Source: Pseudomonas sp. PB101
GTDB lineage: Bacteria; Pseudomonadota; Gammaproteobacteria; Pseudomonadales; Pseudomonadaceae
NCBI RefSeq assembly: GCF_009764265.1
Contig: NZ_RWIR01000013.1
Location: 24,166-88,165 of the forward strand
DNA length: 64,000 nt
Direction of reading: 5' to 3'
How positions within the stretch are numbered: the first letter of the stretch is position 1; each line of letters starts with the position of its first letter. The notes below the pieces were generated by a model. That model did not search any database. It saw nothing but the letters and a program-made list of their open reading frames with translations, and was not told the origin of the DNA. The position numbers were made by a program, and so were the translations under genes. Of the stretch, positions 25,458-34,618 are shown one piece after another.

Positions 25458-27227
25458 TCAGGCAAACAACATGTCGGTATTGTTCAGCAAGGTCGTCTGG
25501 CCCAGTAGCGTGATATTGCCACCGTGAGCGCCATCGCCGGCGGTGTCGAAAGTCACAAGCAGCCCGTTGTCTTGCAGCGTTTGCGTAACGGCCTTGGTCG
25601 AAGCCGTCCAGCCGTAGATATACAGGGTGTCTTCACCTTGTTTGAAGTCCTGGATGGTGTCTGAGCCCGAACCCGCGGTGAATGTGAAGAAGTCGTGCCC
25701 GTTTCCGCCGATCAACAGGTCGTTACCGGTACCGCCGACGATGAAGTCGCTTCCGTTACCTCCGATCAATACGTCGTTGCCATCGTGACCGTTCAGCGAG
25801 CAATTTGCATCCGAACGAGACTGGATGACGTCGTTGCCGCTGTTCAAGCCGGTGACACTGCCAGCCAGTATGGCGCCTGAGGTGCCGGTGTAGAGGATCT
25901 TGTCTGCCGAGCTGCCGCCGAAGATTTGATCGGCGTACCCGTAACCGCCATTGCCAGTGGCAGCCACGGTTTTGAAGTCTTTGAGCGGGTCAGCGTTGAA
26001 CATAAAAATAGCGTCGCTGGCGGTGAGCAGGGTCGTACGGCCTTCGAGCAACATCCCTCCATCGAAACGTACATCGCCATCGATGTCATAACGAAGATAG
26101 ACGCCGTCCTCGGTTACTGTCTGATCGACCCTCAAGTTGAAATCACTTTGCGAAATTTGTGTGCGGCCTGTACCGCCGGCACCGCTGACGCCGAGGAAAA
26201 CGAGTTGATCTGCTCCTACACCGAAACTGTCGACGATATCGTTGAAGCCGTCGCCCTTGGAAAACGCATACTGGTCTGCACCGGCTCCGCCGGACATGTA
26301 GTCATCACCTGTACCGCCGACCAGGAGATCCGCCCGCATTCCGCCAATCAGGACGTCATTGCCTGCGTTGCCATAGAGTTGACCAGCGGAAAAATGCAGA
26401 GCGAGCGTGTCATTACCCCCGCCTCCGATCAGATTGGCAAACACCGGGCTGATCGAACTGCCGTCATAGGAAATAAAGTCCGCGCCCGCGGTCCCTGTTA
26501 TAGTGGCTCGTGAGTTTTCGGTGGTTGCGTTGCTATCGGTAAAGTGCGTGACGGTTGGATCGCCCGGAGCGGTTACTACCGTATAGTCAAAAACTCCACT
26601 AAGGGAGTTGGCAATGCTGTCCAGCAAGGTGTCGCTCAGACTGTCGCTACTGGTATAGAGCTTATGCTCTGAAGTGATAACTTGCGCTGCATAGAGATTG
26701 GCCAGGCGCAAGCCTTCTGCGCCTGTCTCTGACCATCCGGATACACTGGAATTATGAGGAATGAAGTTTTCAATATCGTCTGCGTTCATCATGTCTTTGA
26801 CACCGACACGCTCGCCCGTGCGAACGTCGGTGTAATAGACGTTATAGTCCGCGTCCTGGATTTCCCACTTGTTGGTTGTGGTATTGAAAACTTCAATGTA
26901 CGTATGTCCCTGGAAGTATCCCTGGGAGTCTGCGTACGTCCAGATGGTGCGTTTTTGCAGGCCAAGCTCCGCGCAGAGACCGCTGAATACGTTAACTATG
27001 TTGCCGCACAGAAGTTCTGCGCGTTCCGCAGTCGGGTCGCCTGTGACGGTTTTATAAATTTGCTCGGCGGAATAAAAAGGGTCATTGCCGTGGACTGCCC
27101 ACCAGGCGCCATCCGAGTGAGTTGTATTGTTGGACAGCAGTTCACGCGCCACATCCTGGATCAGCATGCCCGTTGCAGCCGCTTCTTGTCGGACGATATT
27201 GGCGAGTAAAGCAAAATAATTGGTCAA
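25458..27227 (-). CDS. RTX calcium-binding protein with N-terminal transglutaminase-like domain, type I secretion substrate
   Basis: A 589-residue acidic protein without an N-terminal signal peptide. Residues about 60-135 show a transglutaminase/cysteine-protease-like triad: Cys74 in ELLCGNIVNVFSGL, His108 in GHTYIEVFN and Asp125 in KWEIQDADYN. RTX nonapeptides follow in two blocks, near residues 268-330 (GGGGNDTL, YGNAGNDVLIGG, LVGGTGDDYMSGGAGADQY) and 490-535 (GHDGNDVLIGG, IVGGTGNDLLIGGNGHDFF). The C-terminus ends NTDMLFA, consistent with an uncleaved type I signal. The start appears to be TTG 27227, about six bases after GGAG. It is divergent from a complete type I secretion operon, its likely exporter. 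Enzymatic activity and target are inferred only. Confidence 0.88.
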   Translation of the reverse strand: MTNYFALLANIVRQEAAATGMLIQDVARELLSNNTTHSDGAWWAVHGNDPFYSAEQIYKTVTGDPTAERAELLCGNIVNVFSGLCAELGLQKRTIWTYADSQGYFQGHTYIEVFNTTTNKWEIQDADYNVYYTDVRTGERVGVKDMMNADDIENFIPHNSSVSGWSETGAEGLRLANLYAAQVITSEHKLYTSSDSLSDTLLDSIANSLSGVFDYTVVTAPGDPTVTHFTDSNATTENSRATITGTAGADFISYDGSSISPVFANLIGGGGNDTLALHFSAGQLYGNAGNDVLIGGMRADLLVGGTGDDYMSGGAGADQYAFSKGDGFNDIVDSFGVGADQLVFLGVSGAGGTGRTQISQSDFNLRVDQTVTEDGVYLRYDIDGDVRFDGGMLLEGRTTLLTASDAIFMFNADPLKDFKTVAATGNGGYGYADQIFGGSSADKILYTGTSGAILAGSVTGLNSGNDVIQSRSDANCSLNGHDGNDVLIGGNGSDFIVGGTGNDLLIGGNGHDFFTFTAGSGSDTIQDFKQGEDTLYIYGWTASTKAVTQTLQDNGLLVTFDTAGDGAHGGNITLLGQTTLLNNTDMLFA

Positions 27228-27514
27228 AACTGACTCCGCAATGATTGGGTGGCCGCTCCCTGTACCCGAATCGCTCTGTAAACGGCGTTGCAGGCCAATA
27301 ATTTCACATATATTACAGTCATTTGGCCGCTATGTTAAATAACCCATACTGACTATAGCGGAATTATGACACCTCAGAGAGTCACGACCAGCGCTGCTCG
27401 TCGACTGCATCACCAAGCCAGGATAGTGGCGATTTCATTCTGCAAACGTTGCTCAGGTGATACACTCGCGCGCCCCGCAATCCCCGATCAACACACTAGG
27501 TTGTCAGTTCCGAG
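27228..27514. promoter_or_regulatory. Divergent intergenic region of the RTX and secretion genes
   Basis: 287 bases without a gene, A/T-rich in the centre. CCGCTAT (27327-27333) and ATAGCGG (27355-27361) form an inverted repeat with 21 bases between the arms, placed where divergent promoters would be expected. Weak TTGGCC/TACTGA-type promoter hexamers overlap it. A regulator binding here could switch exporter and substrate together; this is inference. Confidence 0.45.
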
Positions 27515-29260
27515 ATGATGCGCAGTACGCCCGAAAACAGCTTGCAGGTAGCCCTGAGGGCCTGCAGGAGCAGTTTCATATCGGTGGGTTTTTTCAGCCT
27601 GTTCATCAATGCACTGATGTTGGTCCCGACCTTCTACATGCTTCAGGTCTACGGACGGGTAGTCACGGGCGGCAGCCTGACGACGCTGGCCATGTTGACC
27701 ATTATTCTGACCTTCCTGCTGGTGACGATGGGGCTGCTGGAGTGGGTACGCTCGCGAATCATGGTGCGTGTCAGCACCAGGCTCGACGTCCTGCTCGGCC
27801 GGGATGTCTACCGGGCCAGTTTCAAGCGGGCACTGGACAGCGGTGGCCAGGACGCGTCGGCCCAACCGCTCAGCGACCTGACCGGGCTGCGTCAATTCAT
27901 GTCCGGGAATGGCCTGTTCGCGTTTTTTGATGCGCCGTGGCTGCCGATCTATGTCGCGGTGCTGTTCCTGTTTCATCCCTGGTTTGGCTGGACGGCGATC
28001 GGTTGTGCGGTGATCTTGCTGGCGCTGGCCAGTATCAATGAGCAATCCACGGGCAAGGTTCTGGCAGCGGCCAATAAAGAGAGCATTGGTTCGACGCTGC
28101 AAACCAACAAGAATTTGCGCAATGCCGAAGTGATCGAATCCATGGGCATGCTTGACTCCCTCATGTCGCGCTGGAGTCTGCGCCACAAGAAAGTGCTGCT
28201 GTTGCAATCCCGAGCCAGTGACCGCAGCGGGATCATCACCTCGATATCAAAAACATTTCGCCTGCTTGTTCAATCACTGATTCTGGGGCTTGGCGCTTAT
28301 CTGGCGGTCAGCCATGAGATCAACCCCGGGCTGGTGATTGCAGGTTCCGTGCTGTTGGGCCGAGCGCTGGCCCCTCTGGACTTGATGATCGGCAGTTGGA
28401 AGGGGTTCATCGCGGCCCGTTCACAGTACGCGCGTCTGAACAGTATTCTCGACCAGCAAAGTGCCGAACCCGAGCGTATGCAATTGCCCGCTCCGATCGG
28501 TCATGTGACGGTCGAGAACCTCACCCTGGGGGCTCCCGGTGCCAAGACCCCGATCATCAAAGGCATCGGTTTCAACGCACCGGCCGGTGCAATGATCGGT
28601 GTCGTCGGCCCAAGCGCCTCGGGCAAGTCGACGCTTGCCAAGGCCTTGGTGGGCGTGTGGAAGCCGCAGCATGGCGTCGTCCGTCTGGATACTGCCGATA
28701 TCGCCAATTGGGACAAAGGCCAATTGGGACCACACCTCGGGTATCTGCCGCAAGACATTGAATTGTTCGAAGGCACTATCAGCGACAACATCGCGCGTTT
28801 TGGTGTCGTGGATCCGGACAAGGTGGTGCTGGCGGCCAGGACCGCAAGTGTCCATGAAATGATTCTGATGCTGCCCGATGGCTACGACACGGTCATCGGC
28901 GAGGGGGGCATCAATCTGTCGGGCGGGCAGCGGCAACGCATCGGGTTGGCCCGCGCAATCTATGGCAGCCCACGGCTTATCGTGCTGGATGAGCCAAACG
29001 CTCACCTCGACGAAGTCGGCGAGCGCGCGCTGGCGTTGGCGTTGCAACAGATAAAACTCACCGGGGCAACGGTTTTCGTGATCGCCCACCGGACCTCGAT
29101 TCTGGCCCAGCTCGACCGCTTGCTGGTGATGAACGCCGGCACGATCAGTTTGTACGGTCCGCGGGATCAGGTCCTCGCGCAACTCAATGCACAACAGTTG
29201 CCCGCCCAGCAAAAGCCCGCCGCACGGGCAGGTACAGAAGTCGCTTCGACCGAAGGTTGA
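27515..29260 (+). CDS. Type I secretion ABC transporter (permease-ATPase fusion, PrtD/AprD family)
   Basis: A 581-residue inner-membrane ABC exporter. The N-terminal half has the membrane domain (FFSLFINALMLVPTFYMLQV and four to five more helices to about residue 290). The ATPase half has Walker A GPSASGKST near residue 365, the Q-loop region YLPQDIELFEGTISDNI, signature NLSGGQRQRIGLARA, Walker B LIVLDEPNAHLDE and the switch His in VIAHRTS. It has no N-terminal C39 peptidase domain, so substrates are RTX-type with C-terminal signals. It leads a three-gene operon and is divergent from the RTX gene. No protease or inhibitor gene of the aprA/aprI type is nearby, so I do not use the apr names. 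Confidence 0.92.
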   Translation: MMRSTPENSLQVALRACRSSFISVGFFSLFINALMLVPTFYMLQVYGRVVTGGSLTTLAMLTIILTFLLVTMGLLEWVRSRIMVRVSTRLDVLLGRDVYRASFKRALDSGGQDASAQPLSDLTGLRQFMSGNGLFAFFDAPWLPIYVAVLFLFHPWFGWTAIGCAVILLALASINEQSTGKVLAAANKESIGSTLQTNKNLRNAEVIESMGMLDSLMSRWSLRHKKVLLLQSRASDRSGIITSISKTFRLLVQSLILGLGAYLAVSHEINPGLVIAGSVLLGRALAPLDLMIGSWKGFIAARSQYARLNSILDQQSAEPERMQLPAPIGHVTVENLTLGAPGAKTPIIKGIGFNAPAGAMIGVVGPSASGKSTLAKALVGVWKPQHGVVRLDTADIANWDKGQLGPHLGYLPQDIELFEGTISDNIARFGVVDPDKVVLAARTASVHEMILMLPDGYDTVIGEGGINLSGGQRQRIGLARAIYGSPRLIVLDEPNAHLDEVGERALALALQQIKLTGATVFVIAHRTSILAQLDRLLVMNAGTISLYGPRDQVLAQLNAQQLPAQQKPAARAGTEVASTEG

Positions 29261-29273
29261 CAGGAAGTTATCG

Positions 29274-30596
29274 ATGAACCGCACGCTCACCACTCCTGCC
29301 GATACTTTCGCAGATCTGCCCATGTCCGACGGATCCGTACGCCGTAAAGGATTTCTCATTGTATTCGTGACGTTCGGCCTGTTTGGCGGATGGGCGACGT
29401 TTGCTCCGCTTGACGGCGCGGCTTACGCGCCGGGCGTCGTTACCGTGCAAACGTATCGCAAGACGGTGCAGCATCTGGAGGGCGGGATCGTCAAGGACCT
29501 GCTTGCCCATGATGGCGATGTCGTGAAAAAAGGCGACCCGATCATCGTGCTCGATGACGCTCAACTGCGCTCCGAGTATGAAATGACCCGCAGTCAGTTG
29601 ATTGCTGCCAGGACAATGGAGGCGCGCCTGCTCGCCGAGCGCGATGACCTGCCGGCGATCGCATTCCCGAAGGACCTCATTTCCGATAATCAGCGAAGTG
29701 CCGAGGCGCGTTACGGCGAGACTCAGGTGTTCAACGCAAGGCGTAGCTCGCGACTTGGACAGATCTCTGTCCTGCAGGAACGTATTGGTCAGCTGAACCA
29801 GCAAATCAAGGGAACCGACACCATGATCGGTACCAAGACCAACTTGCAAGAGTCCTACAGCGGCGAAATTGCCGAACTGAAAGAATTGCTGGCCCAGGGG
29901 TTTGTCGATAAACAGCGGATGCTGGAACAGGCGCGCAAGTTGGACTTGCTCAAGTCCGAAGTGGCGGACCACCGCTCGACAAACATCAAGACCCGGTTGC
30001 AGATCAACGAAACCCAGTTGCAGATCCTGCAGATCGACAAGGACTTCAACGCCGACGTTACCAAACAGTTGGCAGAGACCCAGACCAAGGCCTACGACTT
30101 GCAGGAAAAAGCCTCGGCGCTGGAGGATCGGCTGAGCAGGGTGGTTATCCGCGCTCCGGATGACGGGATGGTGATCGGCATGACGGTTCACACCATCGGT
30201 GGCGTTGTGCGCCCGGCGACGCCCTTGCTGGATATCGTTCCATCGGTTTCCGATCTGGTGGTCGAGGCGCAGGTCTCGCCCAATGACATCGATCGAATCG
30301 CTGTCGGCAAGTTGGCGGACATTCGCTTCAATGCCTTCAACACGGCGACGACACCTGTCATCGAAGGTCGAGTGACGAGCGTATCCGGCGACCGCCTGAT
30401 CAACGAAAAAACCAGTGCGCCGTATTACCTGGCACGGATCAGTGTGACGGGCGAAGGGGCGCGCAAACTGGGTGATCGCAAGCTGTTGGCGGGCATGCCG
30501 GCAGACGTATTGATCAACACCGGAGAGCGCACCATGCTGCAGTACTTGTTGCAGCCGGCACGTAACGTTATTGCCCAGTCGATGATCGAGGAGTGA
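29274..30596 (+). CDS. Type I secretion membrane fusion protein (HlyD/PrtE family)
   Basis: A 440-residue adaptor linking the ABC exporter to the outer-membrane channel. One transmembrane helix lies at about residues 26-44 (FLIVFVTFGLFGGWATFAPL). It is followed by a lipoyl-like half (VQHLEGGIVKDLLAHDGDVV), a long coiled-coil hairpin from about 95 to 290, and the second lipoyl/beta-barrel part starting RVVIRAPDDGMVIGMTVHTIGG, with the HlyD family C-terminal region. ATG 29274 follows AGGAAG closely after the ABC stop; longer in-frame starts lie inside the ABC gene. Confidence 0.93.
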   Translation: MNRTLTTPADTFADLPMSDGSVRRKGFLIVFVTFGLFGGWATFAPLDGAAYAPGVVTVQTYRKTVQHLEGGIVKDLLAHDGDVVKKGDPIIVLDDAQLRSEYEMTRSQLIAARTMEARLLAERDDLPAIAFPKDLISDNQRSAEARYGETQVFNARRSSRLGQISVLQERIGQLNQQIKGTDTMIGTKTNLQESYSGEIAELKELLAQGFVDKQRMLEQARKLDLLKSEVADHRSTNIKTRLQINETQLQILQIDKDFNADVTKQLAETQTKAYDLQEKASALEDRLSRVVIRAPDDGMVIGMTVHTIGGVVRPATPLLDIVPSVSDLVVEAQVSPNDIDRIAVGKLADIRFNAFNTATTPVIEGRVTSVSGDRLINEKTSAPYYLARISVTGEGARKLGDRKLLAGMPADVLINTGERTMLQYLLQPARNVIAQSMIEE

Positions 30597-30598
30597 TC

Positions 30599-31987
30599 GT
30601 GCGCCTGTTTCCCTGCCTGGTGTTGGGCTCGATGGCAGTGCCTGTTCACGCTGTCGAAGCGCCCGTCGCGACACCGCCAACGGCTTCGGTCAGCAAGCAG
30701 AACTACTCGGTTGACTTGATGCAGCTGTACCGTGAGTCACGCCTGGAAGACCCGCGGGTGATCGCTTCCTACTCCAAGGCTCAATCCGGGCTCGAAGAGC
30801 AGAACCAGGCATTCGGTAGCCTGTTGCCCTCGGTAACCGCTAACGCCGGTTACAACCGGATCAAGCAGACCAATCTTCAAGTCGACGAGGCCTACAACAG
30901 TCGTAACTATTCGGTGGGCTTGACCCAGCCGTTGTACAACAAGGCTGCCTGGGAAAACTACCAGCGCTATAAAAGCCTGGCAAAGCAGGCGGACTCCGAG
31001 TCAAAGGAGGCTCAGGCCGAGGCAACCGTGGACCTTGCGCAGCGTTATTTCGCAGCACTGGCTGCCGATGATGAGCTTGAGCTGGTGCAGGCCGAACGCA
31101 GGGCTACCCAGAAAAACCTCGACCGGGTGAGTGCGCTTTACAGCAAGCAGCTGGCGATGGTTACCGATTTGCTGGATCTGCAGGCGCGAGTCGATTCGCT
31201 GGCGGCCCAGGAAGTCGATGCGCGGAACCAGGTCAGCCTTAGCCGTGTTGCGTTGTCGGAAATTATCGGACGACCGGTCAAAGAGAAGCTCAGTCGTGTC
31301 CGCAATGATGTCGAGTTGAGGGTATCCGCCGAAAGCCTGGAAAGCTGGGTAAACCTGGCGATCGCCGACAATCCGGCGATCAAGGCCAGTGAAAATGCTC
31401 AGGACGCTGCCGAGGCTGCCCTGCGCTCCGGTAAGGGCGGGCACTATCCAACGGTCAATCTGAACCTGAGTGCACAGCAGACCAACGAGGGGTACAACAA
31501 TTCGTTGGCGCCGAAGACCGACAGCTATGTCGCGGGTGTGGGAGTACAGATTCCGATTTATAGCGGTGGCACTACGTCCGCGCGGGTAAGGCAGTTGTAT
31601 CAGGATCAGCTCACCGCAGAGCAGCAGTTGGTAGCGACGCGCCGTCAGGTGGTCAAGGAAACGACCAACGCGTATTTGACTGCAGACTCAAGTGTGGAAA
31701 AGATTCATGCCAATCGCAATGCACTGGCCTCGGCCGAGCAGTCGCGCATTGCAGCAGAAAAGGCATTTACTTACGGCGTGGTCAATGCTGTGGATGTATT
31801 GACCGCCGTGCAGAACGAATTCAAGGCACGTCGCGATCTGCTCAAGACTCAATACGACTTTATAACCAACTTGTTCATCCTGAATCGTTGGGCCGGAAAG
31901 TTGTCGGAAGAAAGTGTCGAGAACGTTAATGTCTGGTTGAGCGGGAATGATCAGGCGATCACTTCATCAGTGGCACTGCGCGAATAA
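30599..31987 (+). CDS. TolC-family outer-membrane channel of the type I secretion system
   Basis: About 462 residues with an N-terminal signal peptide (MRLFPCLVLGSMAVPVHAVEA). It shows the internally duplicated TolC architecture: LMQLYRESRLEDPRVIASYSKAQSGLEEQNQAFGSLLPSVTANAGY in the first repeat and SGKGGHYPTVNLNLSAQQ in the second, with long helices and alternating beta strands such as YSVGLTQPLYN and VAGVGVQIPIYSGG. It completes a dedicated ABC-HlyD-TolC exporter. GTG 30599 has GAGGAG five bases upstream; GTG 30593, overlapping the previous stop, is an alternative. Confidence 0.92.
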   Translation: MRLFPCLVLGSMAVPVHAVEAPVATPPTASVSKQNYSVDLMQLYRESRLEDPRVIASYSKAQSGLEEQNQAFGSLLPSVTANAGYNRIKQTNLQVDEAYNSRNYSVGLTQPLYNKAAWENYQRYKSLAKQADSESKEAQAEATVDLAQRYFAALAADDELELVQAERRATQKNLDRVSALYSKQLAMVTDLLDLQARVDSLAAQEVDARNQVSLSRVALSEIIGRPVKEKLSRVRNDVELRVSAESLESWVNLAIADNPAIKASENAQDAAEAALRSGKGGHYPTVNLNLSAQQTNEGYNNSLAPKTDSYVAGVGVQIPIYSGGTTSARVRQLYQDQLTAEQQLVATRRQVVKETTNAYLTADSSVEKIHANRNALASAEQSRIAAEKAFTYGVVNAVDVLTAVQNEFKARRDLLKTQYDFITNLFILNRWAGKLSEESVENVNVWLSGNDQAITSSVALRE

Positions 31988-32010
31988 GTTGTCGTCCGTT
32001 AACCAAGTCG

Positions 32011-32035
32011 GCTGCGCTTGCAGAGCAAGCGCAGC
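32011..32035. terminator. Perfect hairpin between convergent tolC-type and wzz genes
   Basis: GCTGCGCTTGC and GCAAGCGCAGC pair over 11 bp around AGA. It lacks a clear T-run on either side but lies in the 57-base gap between two convergent genes. Confidence 0.5.
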
Positions 32036-32044
32036 GCTTGACAA

Positions 32045-33325
32045 TTAGCGACGAGATGCCTGCAGTGAAAACAGGGCGCGACGAAGAATCGCGACACCGA
32101 CGCCGAGGATGAGTCCGAAGACCAGGCCAAATCCAACGATCAGGGCTTTCTTCGGTTTAATCGGCCCTAGAGGTGGTGTGGCATCTTTATCAACTTGAAC
32201 CAGGTTGAACTGATCGAAGTTTACATCCAGTTGTTTCAAGTGAGTCAACTCTCCGCGGATATCCGCGAACTCCTTGAGAAACAGCTCAGGATGATTGCGT
32301 TCTTTGAGCAGTGCCGCTTCGCGGTTGGTGGCCAGCAGGCTGAGTTCTTTTTGAATTTCATCGATGCGCGGCTCGGTGAAGTCATCGGAATTACGAGTTA
32401 CCAGGGTGGCGCGTTCCGCTTCCAGTGCCGCCTGTCCCAGGAAATACAGCGGTATTTTCTGATTGTTGACTTCAGTGCGGATCATGTTGCCCTGATGTGC
32501 CTGCTCTCCATCTCCCAGCGCCGAAGGCGTGGTGGGTTTTACGATGCCGAGTTTCTTGGCGATGACGATGGCTTCATCAAGCTCTTTGATGCGGTTCTGG
32601 CGACGGCTTTGCAGTTGTTGACGCAGTGCTTTGAGTTCGTCTTGAAGTACTTGTTTCTTTAATTGATCTTTTTCCAGCAGGTGCGCGATCTTGGAGTCTT
32701 TTTCCGCCTCATAGACGGATTTTTTTGACTCCAGTTTCTTTTCTACATTCTCGATGCGGTTGGCAATCAGTGTTTTCAGGTTTGCAGCGACTTTTTCTTT
32801 TTCGGCTTTGACGACGAAGTCGGTAAAACCTTTCAAGATGCCTACACCATCTACACCCTGAGGGTATCTGAGACTAAGACCAACGGCTTCGGTAAGGCTG
32901 GAGCTCTTTCTAGGGTCGATTTTTTCAAGCGAAAATGCTTTTTCGTTGAACTTCTCAAAAGCCTCTTCAATGGATTGCCCTGGTGCCTGCAATGGTGCAA
33001 GGAACTGTGGGTTGGTCTGGAAGAACTTCAGGCGGACATCATAAGACTGCATGGAAGAGCCGATGTTGTTCAGCGCTTCATTTGGCTGGATTCTGTAAAG
33101 TCCGGCTTCATTCAACTCGTCCAGGTCTGCCATTGGAACAGGTCGAAGAGTTGTTTCGACTTCATATTCCGGAGTTGCCAATAAGGCATAAGCAATGGCG
33201 GCGGTAACAGTCAGTGCAGTAAACAGTAAAACAATCGGCCGTTGGCTCCAGATGCTACCAATCAGCTCCTTTACTTCAGCAACGTCGTGTCGAGGGGTAT
33301 CAATTGTATTTACTGGAATGTTCAT
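32045..33325 (-). CDS. Second O-antigen chain-length regulator, Wzz family (Wzz2-like)
   Basis: A 426-residue Wzz/FepE-type polysaccharide co-polymerase. The N-terminal helix is at about residues 31-50 (VLLFTALTVTAAIAYALLA), followed by a long, highly charged periplasmic helical region rich in Lys, Glu and Gln. The proline motif ATPPLGPIKPKKALI precedes the C-terminal helix (VGFGLVFGLILGVGVAIL). The larger size than the locus Wzz (347 residues) resembles the Wzz1/Wzz2 pair of P. aeruginosa, where Wzz2 gives very long chains. ATG 33325 is chosen because upstream in-frame sequence lacks protein-like character. Confidence 0.87.
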   Translation of the reverse strand: MNIPVNTIDTPRHDVAEVKELIGSIWSQRPIVLLFTALTVTAAIAYALLATPEYEVETTLRPVPMADLDELNEAGLYRIQPNEALNNIGSSMQSYDVRLKFFQTNPQFLAPLQAPGQSIEEAFEKFNEKAFSLEKIDPRKSSSLTEAVGLSLRYPQGVDGVGILKGFTDFVVKAEKEKVAANLKTLIANRIENVEKKLESKKSVYEAEKDSKIAHLLEKDQLKKQVLQDELKALRQQLQSRRQNRIKELDEAIVIAKKLGIVKPTTPSALGDGEQAHQGNMIRTEVNNQKIPLYFLGQAALEAERATLVTRNSDDFTEPRIDEIQKELSLLATNREAALLKERNHPELFLKEFADIRGELTHLKQLDVNFDQFNLVQVDKDATPPLGPIKPKKALIVGFGLVFGLILGVGVAILRRALFSLQASRR

Positions 33326-33792
33326 TACACGCTCTGAAAAATTTGGACAGACGCTCCACAGTGTTTCCGGAAAATTATCGTCATCCAGGTTGGAAAATTT
33401 ACATCTGGTTAAATTTTTTTGGATTTTCCTGCATTTGATACCAAACAGCAAGGGTGAGAAACGCTCGCAGTTACCAACGCAAGGCGGATTAAAGACTGAT
33501 TCGACGCGTGTGATCCTGCGCTTCGGTGCCGTTGAAAGCACGTGTTTCATTCCCTCCACCATTGGTCGGAAGTCACGCAATACCGTTCATTCCATCACAT
33601 GGGTTTGACGCGCTTTCATGTTCATTAAGGGTCTACTCTGATTTTGCCCGGGCCACCGACGAGAGCCGAGTGTTTCTCGGGGGAAAAAATTACGGCTATC
33701 ATATTGAGTTTGGATTATGACTATAATATAAACTGCTTGCGCCGAAGTGCTTTGGCGTCAGGCGTCATTCAGCATCCTTCAGGAGCAATGTC
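33326..33792. other. 467-base A/T-rich intergenic region between divergent wzz2-like and SDR genes
   Basis: No gene is supported here. The stretch contains runs of A and T (for example around 33405-33430) and a TATAAT at 33722-33727, 66 bases before the SDR start, without a convincing -35. The minus-strand promoter for the Wzz2-like gene should also lie here but could not be pinpointed. Confidence 0.6.
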
Positions 33793-34587
33793 ATGAATTC
33801 AGTTCAGTCCCAAGGTACGGCTCTCGTCACTGGCGCATCTTCCGGTATCGGGGCGGTTTACGCTGAGCGGTTGGCAGCCCGCGGTTTTGATTTGTTGCTG
33901 GTGGCTCGCGACGAGCAGCGACTGCAGGCAGCGGCAAGCAAGCTGCGCTCGGAGCATGGGATCAAGGTCGAAGTGCTGAAGGCGGATCTGACCCAGAAAG
34001 CAGACGTGCTGCAACTCGAACAGCGATTACGCAGCGACTCGAGCATCAGCCTGTTGCTCAATAACGCCGGTGTGGCGGCGGACGGATTATTGGCCAATGC
34101 CGATCTCGATCAGTTGGAGCGCATGATCCAGTTGAATATCACCGCTGTCACGCGATTGGCCGCGGCGGCCGCAGCAGGTTTTACCAAGGCCGGGCGCGGC
34201 ACGATCATCAATATTGCTTCGGTGGTGGCATTGTTTCCCGAGCGCTTCAATGCGACGTACAGCGCCAGCAAGGCTTATGTATTGAGCCTGACTCAATCGT
34301 TGAACGCCGAGCTGGACGGCACCGGGGTGAAGCTCCAGGCGGTGCTGCCCGGTGTGACACGCACCGAGATCTGGGAGCGCTCTGGCATCGATGCGTCACA
34401 GATACCAGCAGACATGGTGATGGAGGCGGGGGAGATGGTCGATGCGGCGTTGTCGGGCCTGGATCAGGGTGAATTGGTCACCATTCCTTCTTTGCCCGAT
34501 GCGGCGGATTGGGAGGCGTTCGTGGCGGCGCGTCATGTGATGGCGCCTAACCTTTCCAAAAGCAAGGCCGCTTCCCGTTATCGGTAA
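33793..34587 (+). CDS. Short-chain dehydrogenase/reductase (classical SDR)
   Basis: A 264-residue classical SDR. The cofactor motif is VTGASSGIGAVYAERLAARG (TGxxxGxG) at residues 12-31, the NNAG motif is LLLNNAGVA, the catalytic Ser is in INIASVVALFPE and the Tyr/Lys pair in YSASKAY. Arg in LLVARDEQR suggests NADP preference. It is 31 bases upstream of a FabF-like ketosynthase and probably co-transcribed, suggesting a role in making or modifying a fatty-acyl product, but the substrate is unknown. ATG 33793 follows AGGAGCA. Confidence 0.88.
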   Translation: MNSVQSQGTALVTGASSGIGAVYAERLAARGFDLLLVARDEQRLQAAASKLRSEHGIKVEVLKADLTQKADVLQLEQRLRSDSSISLLLNNAGVAADGLLANADLDQLERMIQLNITAVTRLAAAAAAGFTKAGRGTIINIASVVALFPERFNATYSASKAYVLSLTQSLNAELDGTGVKLQAVLPGVTRTEIWERSGIDASQIPADMVMEAGEMVDAALSGLDQGELVTIPSLPDAADWEAFVAARHVMAPNLSKSKAASRYR

Positions 34588-34618
34588 GCGCCATCAACCG
34601 GCTTGAGGTGTGTGCGGT

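Noticed and set aside
27515..31987. Naming the secretion operon aprDEF (alkaline protease exporter)
   Set aside because: The gene families match, but no serralysin-type protease (HExxH plus RTX) or AprI-type inhibitor is beside it; the only RTX protein here has a transglutaminase-like N-terminus.
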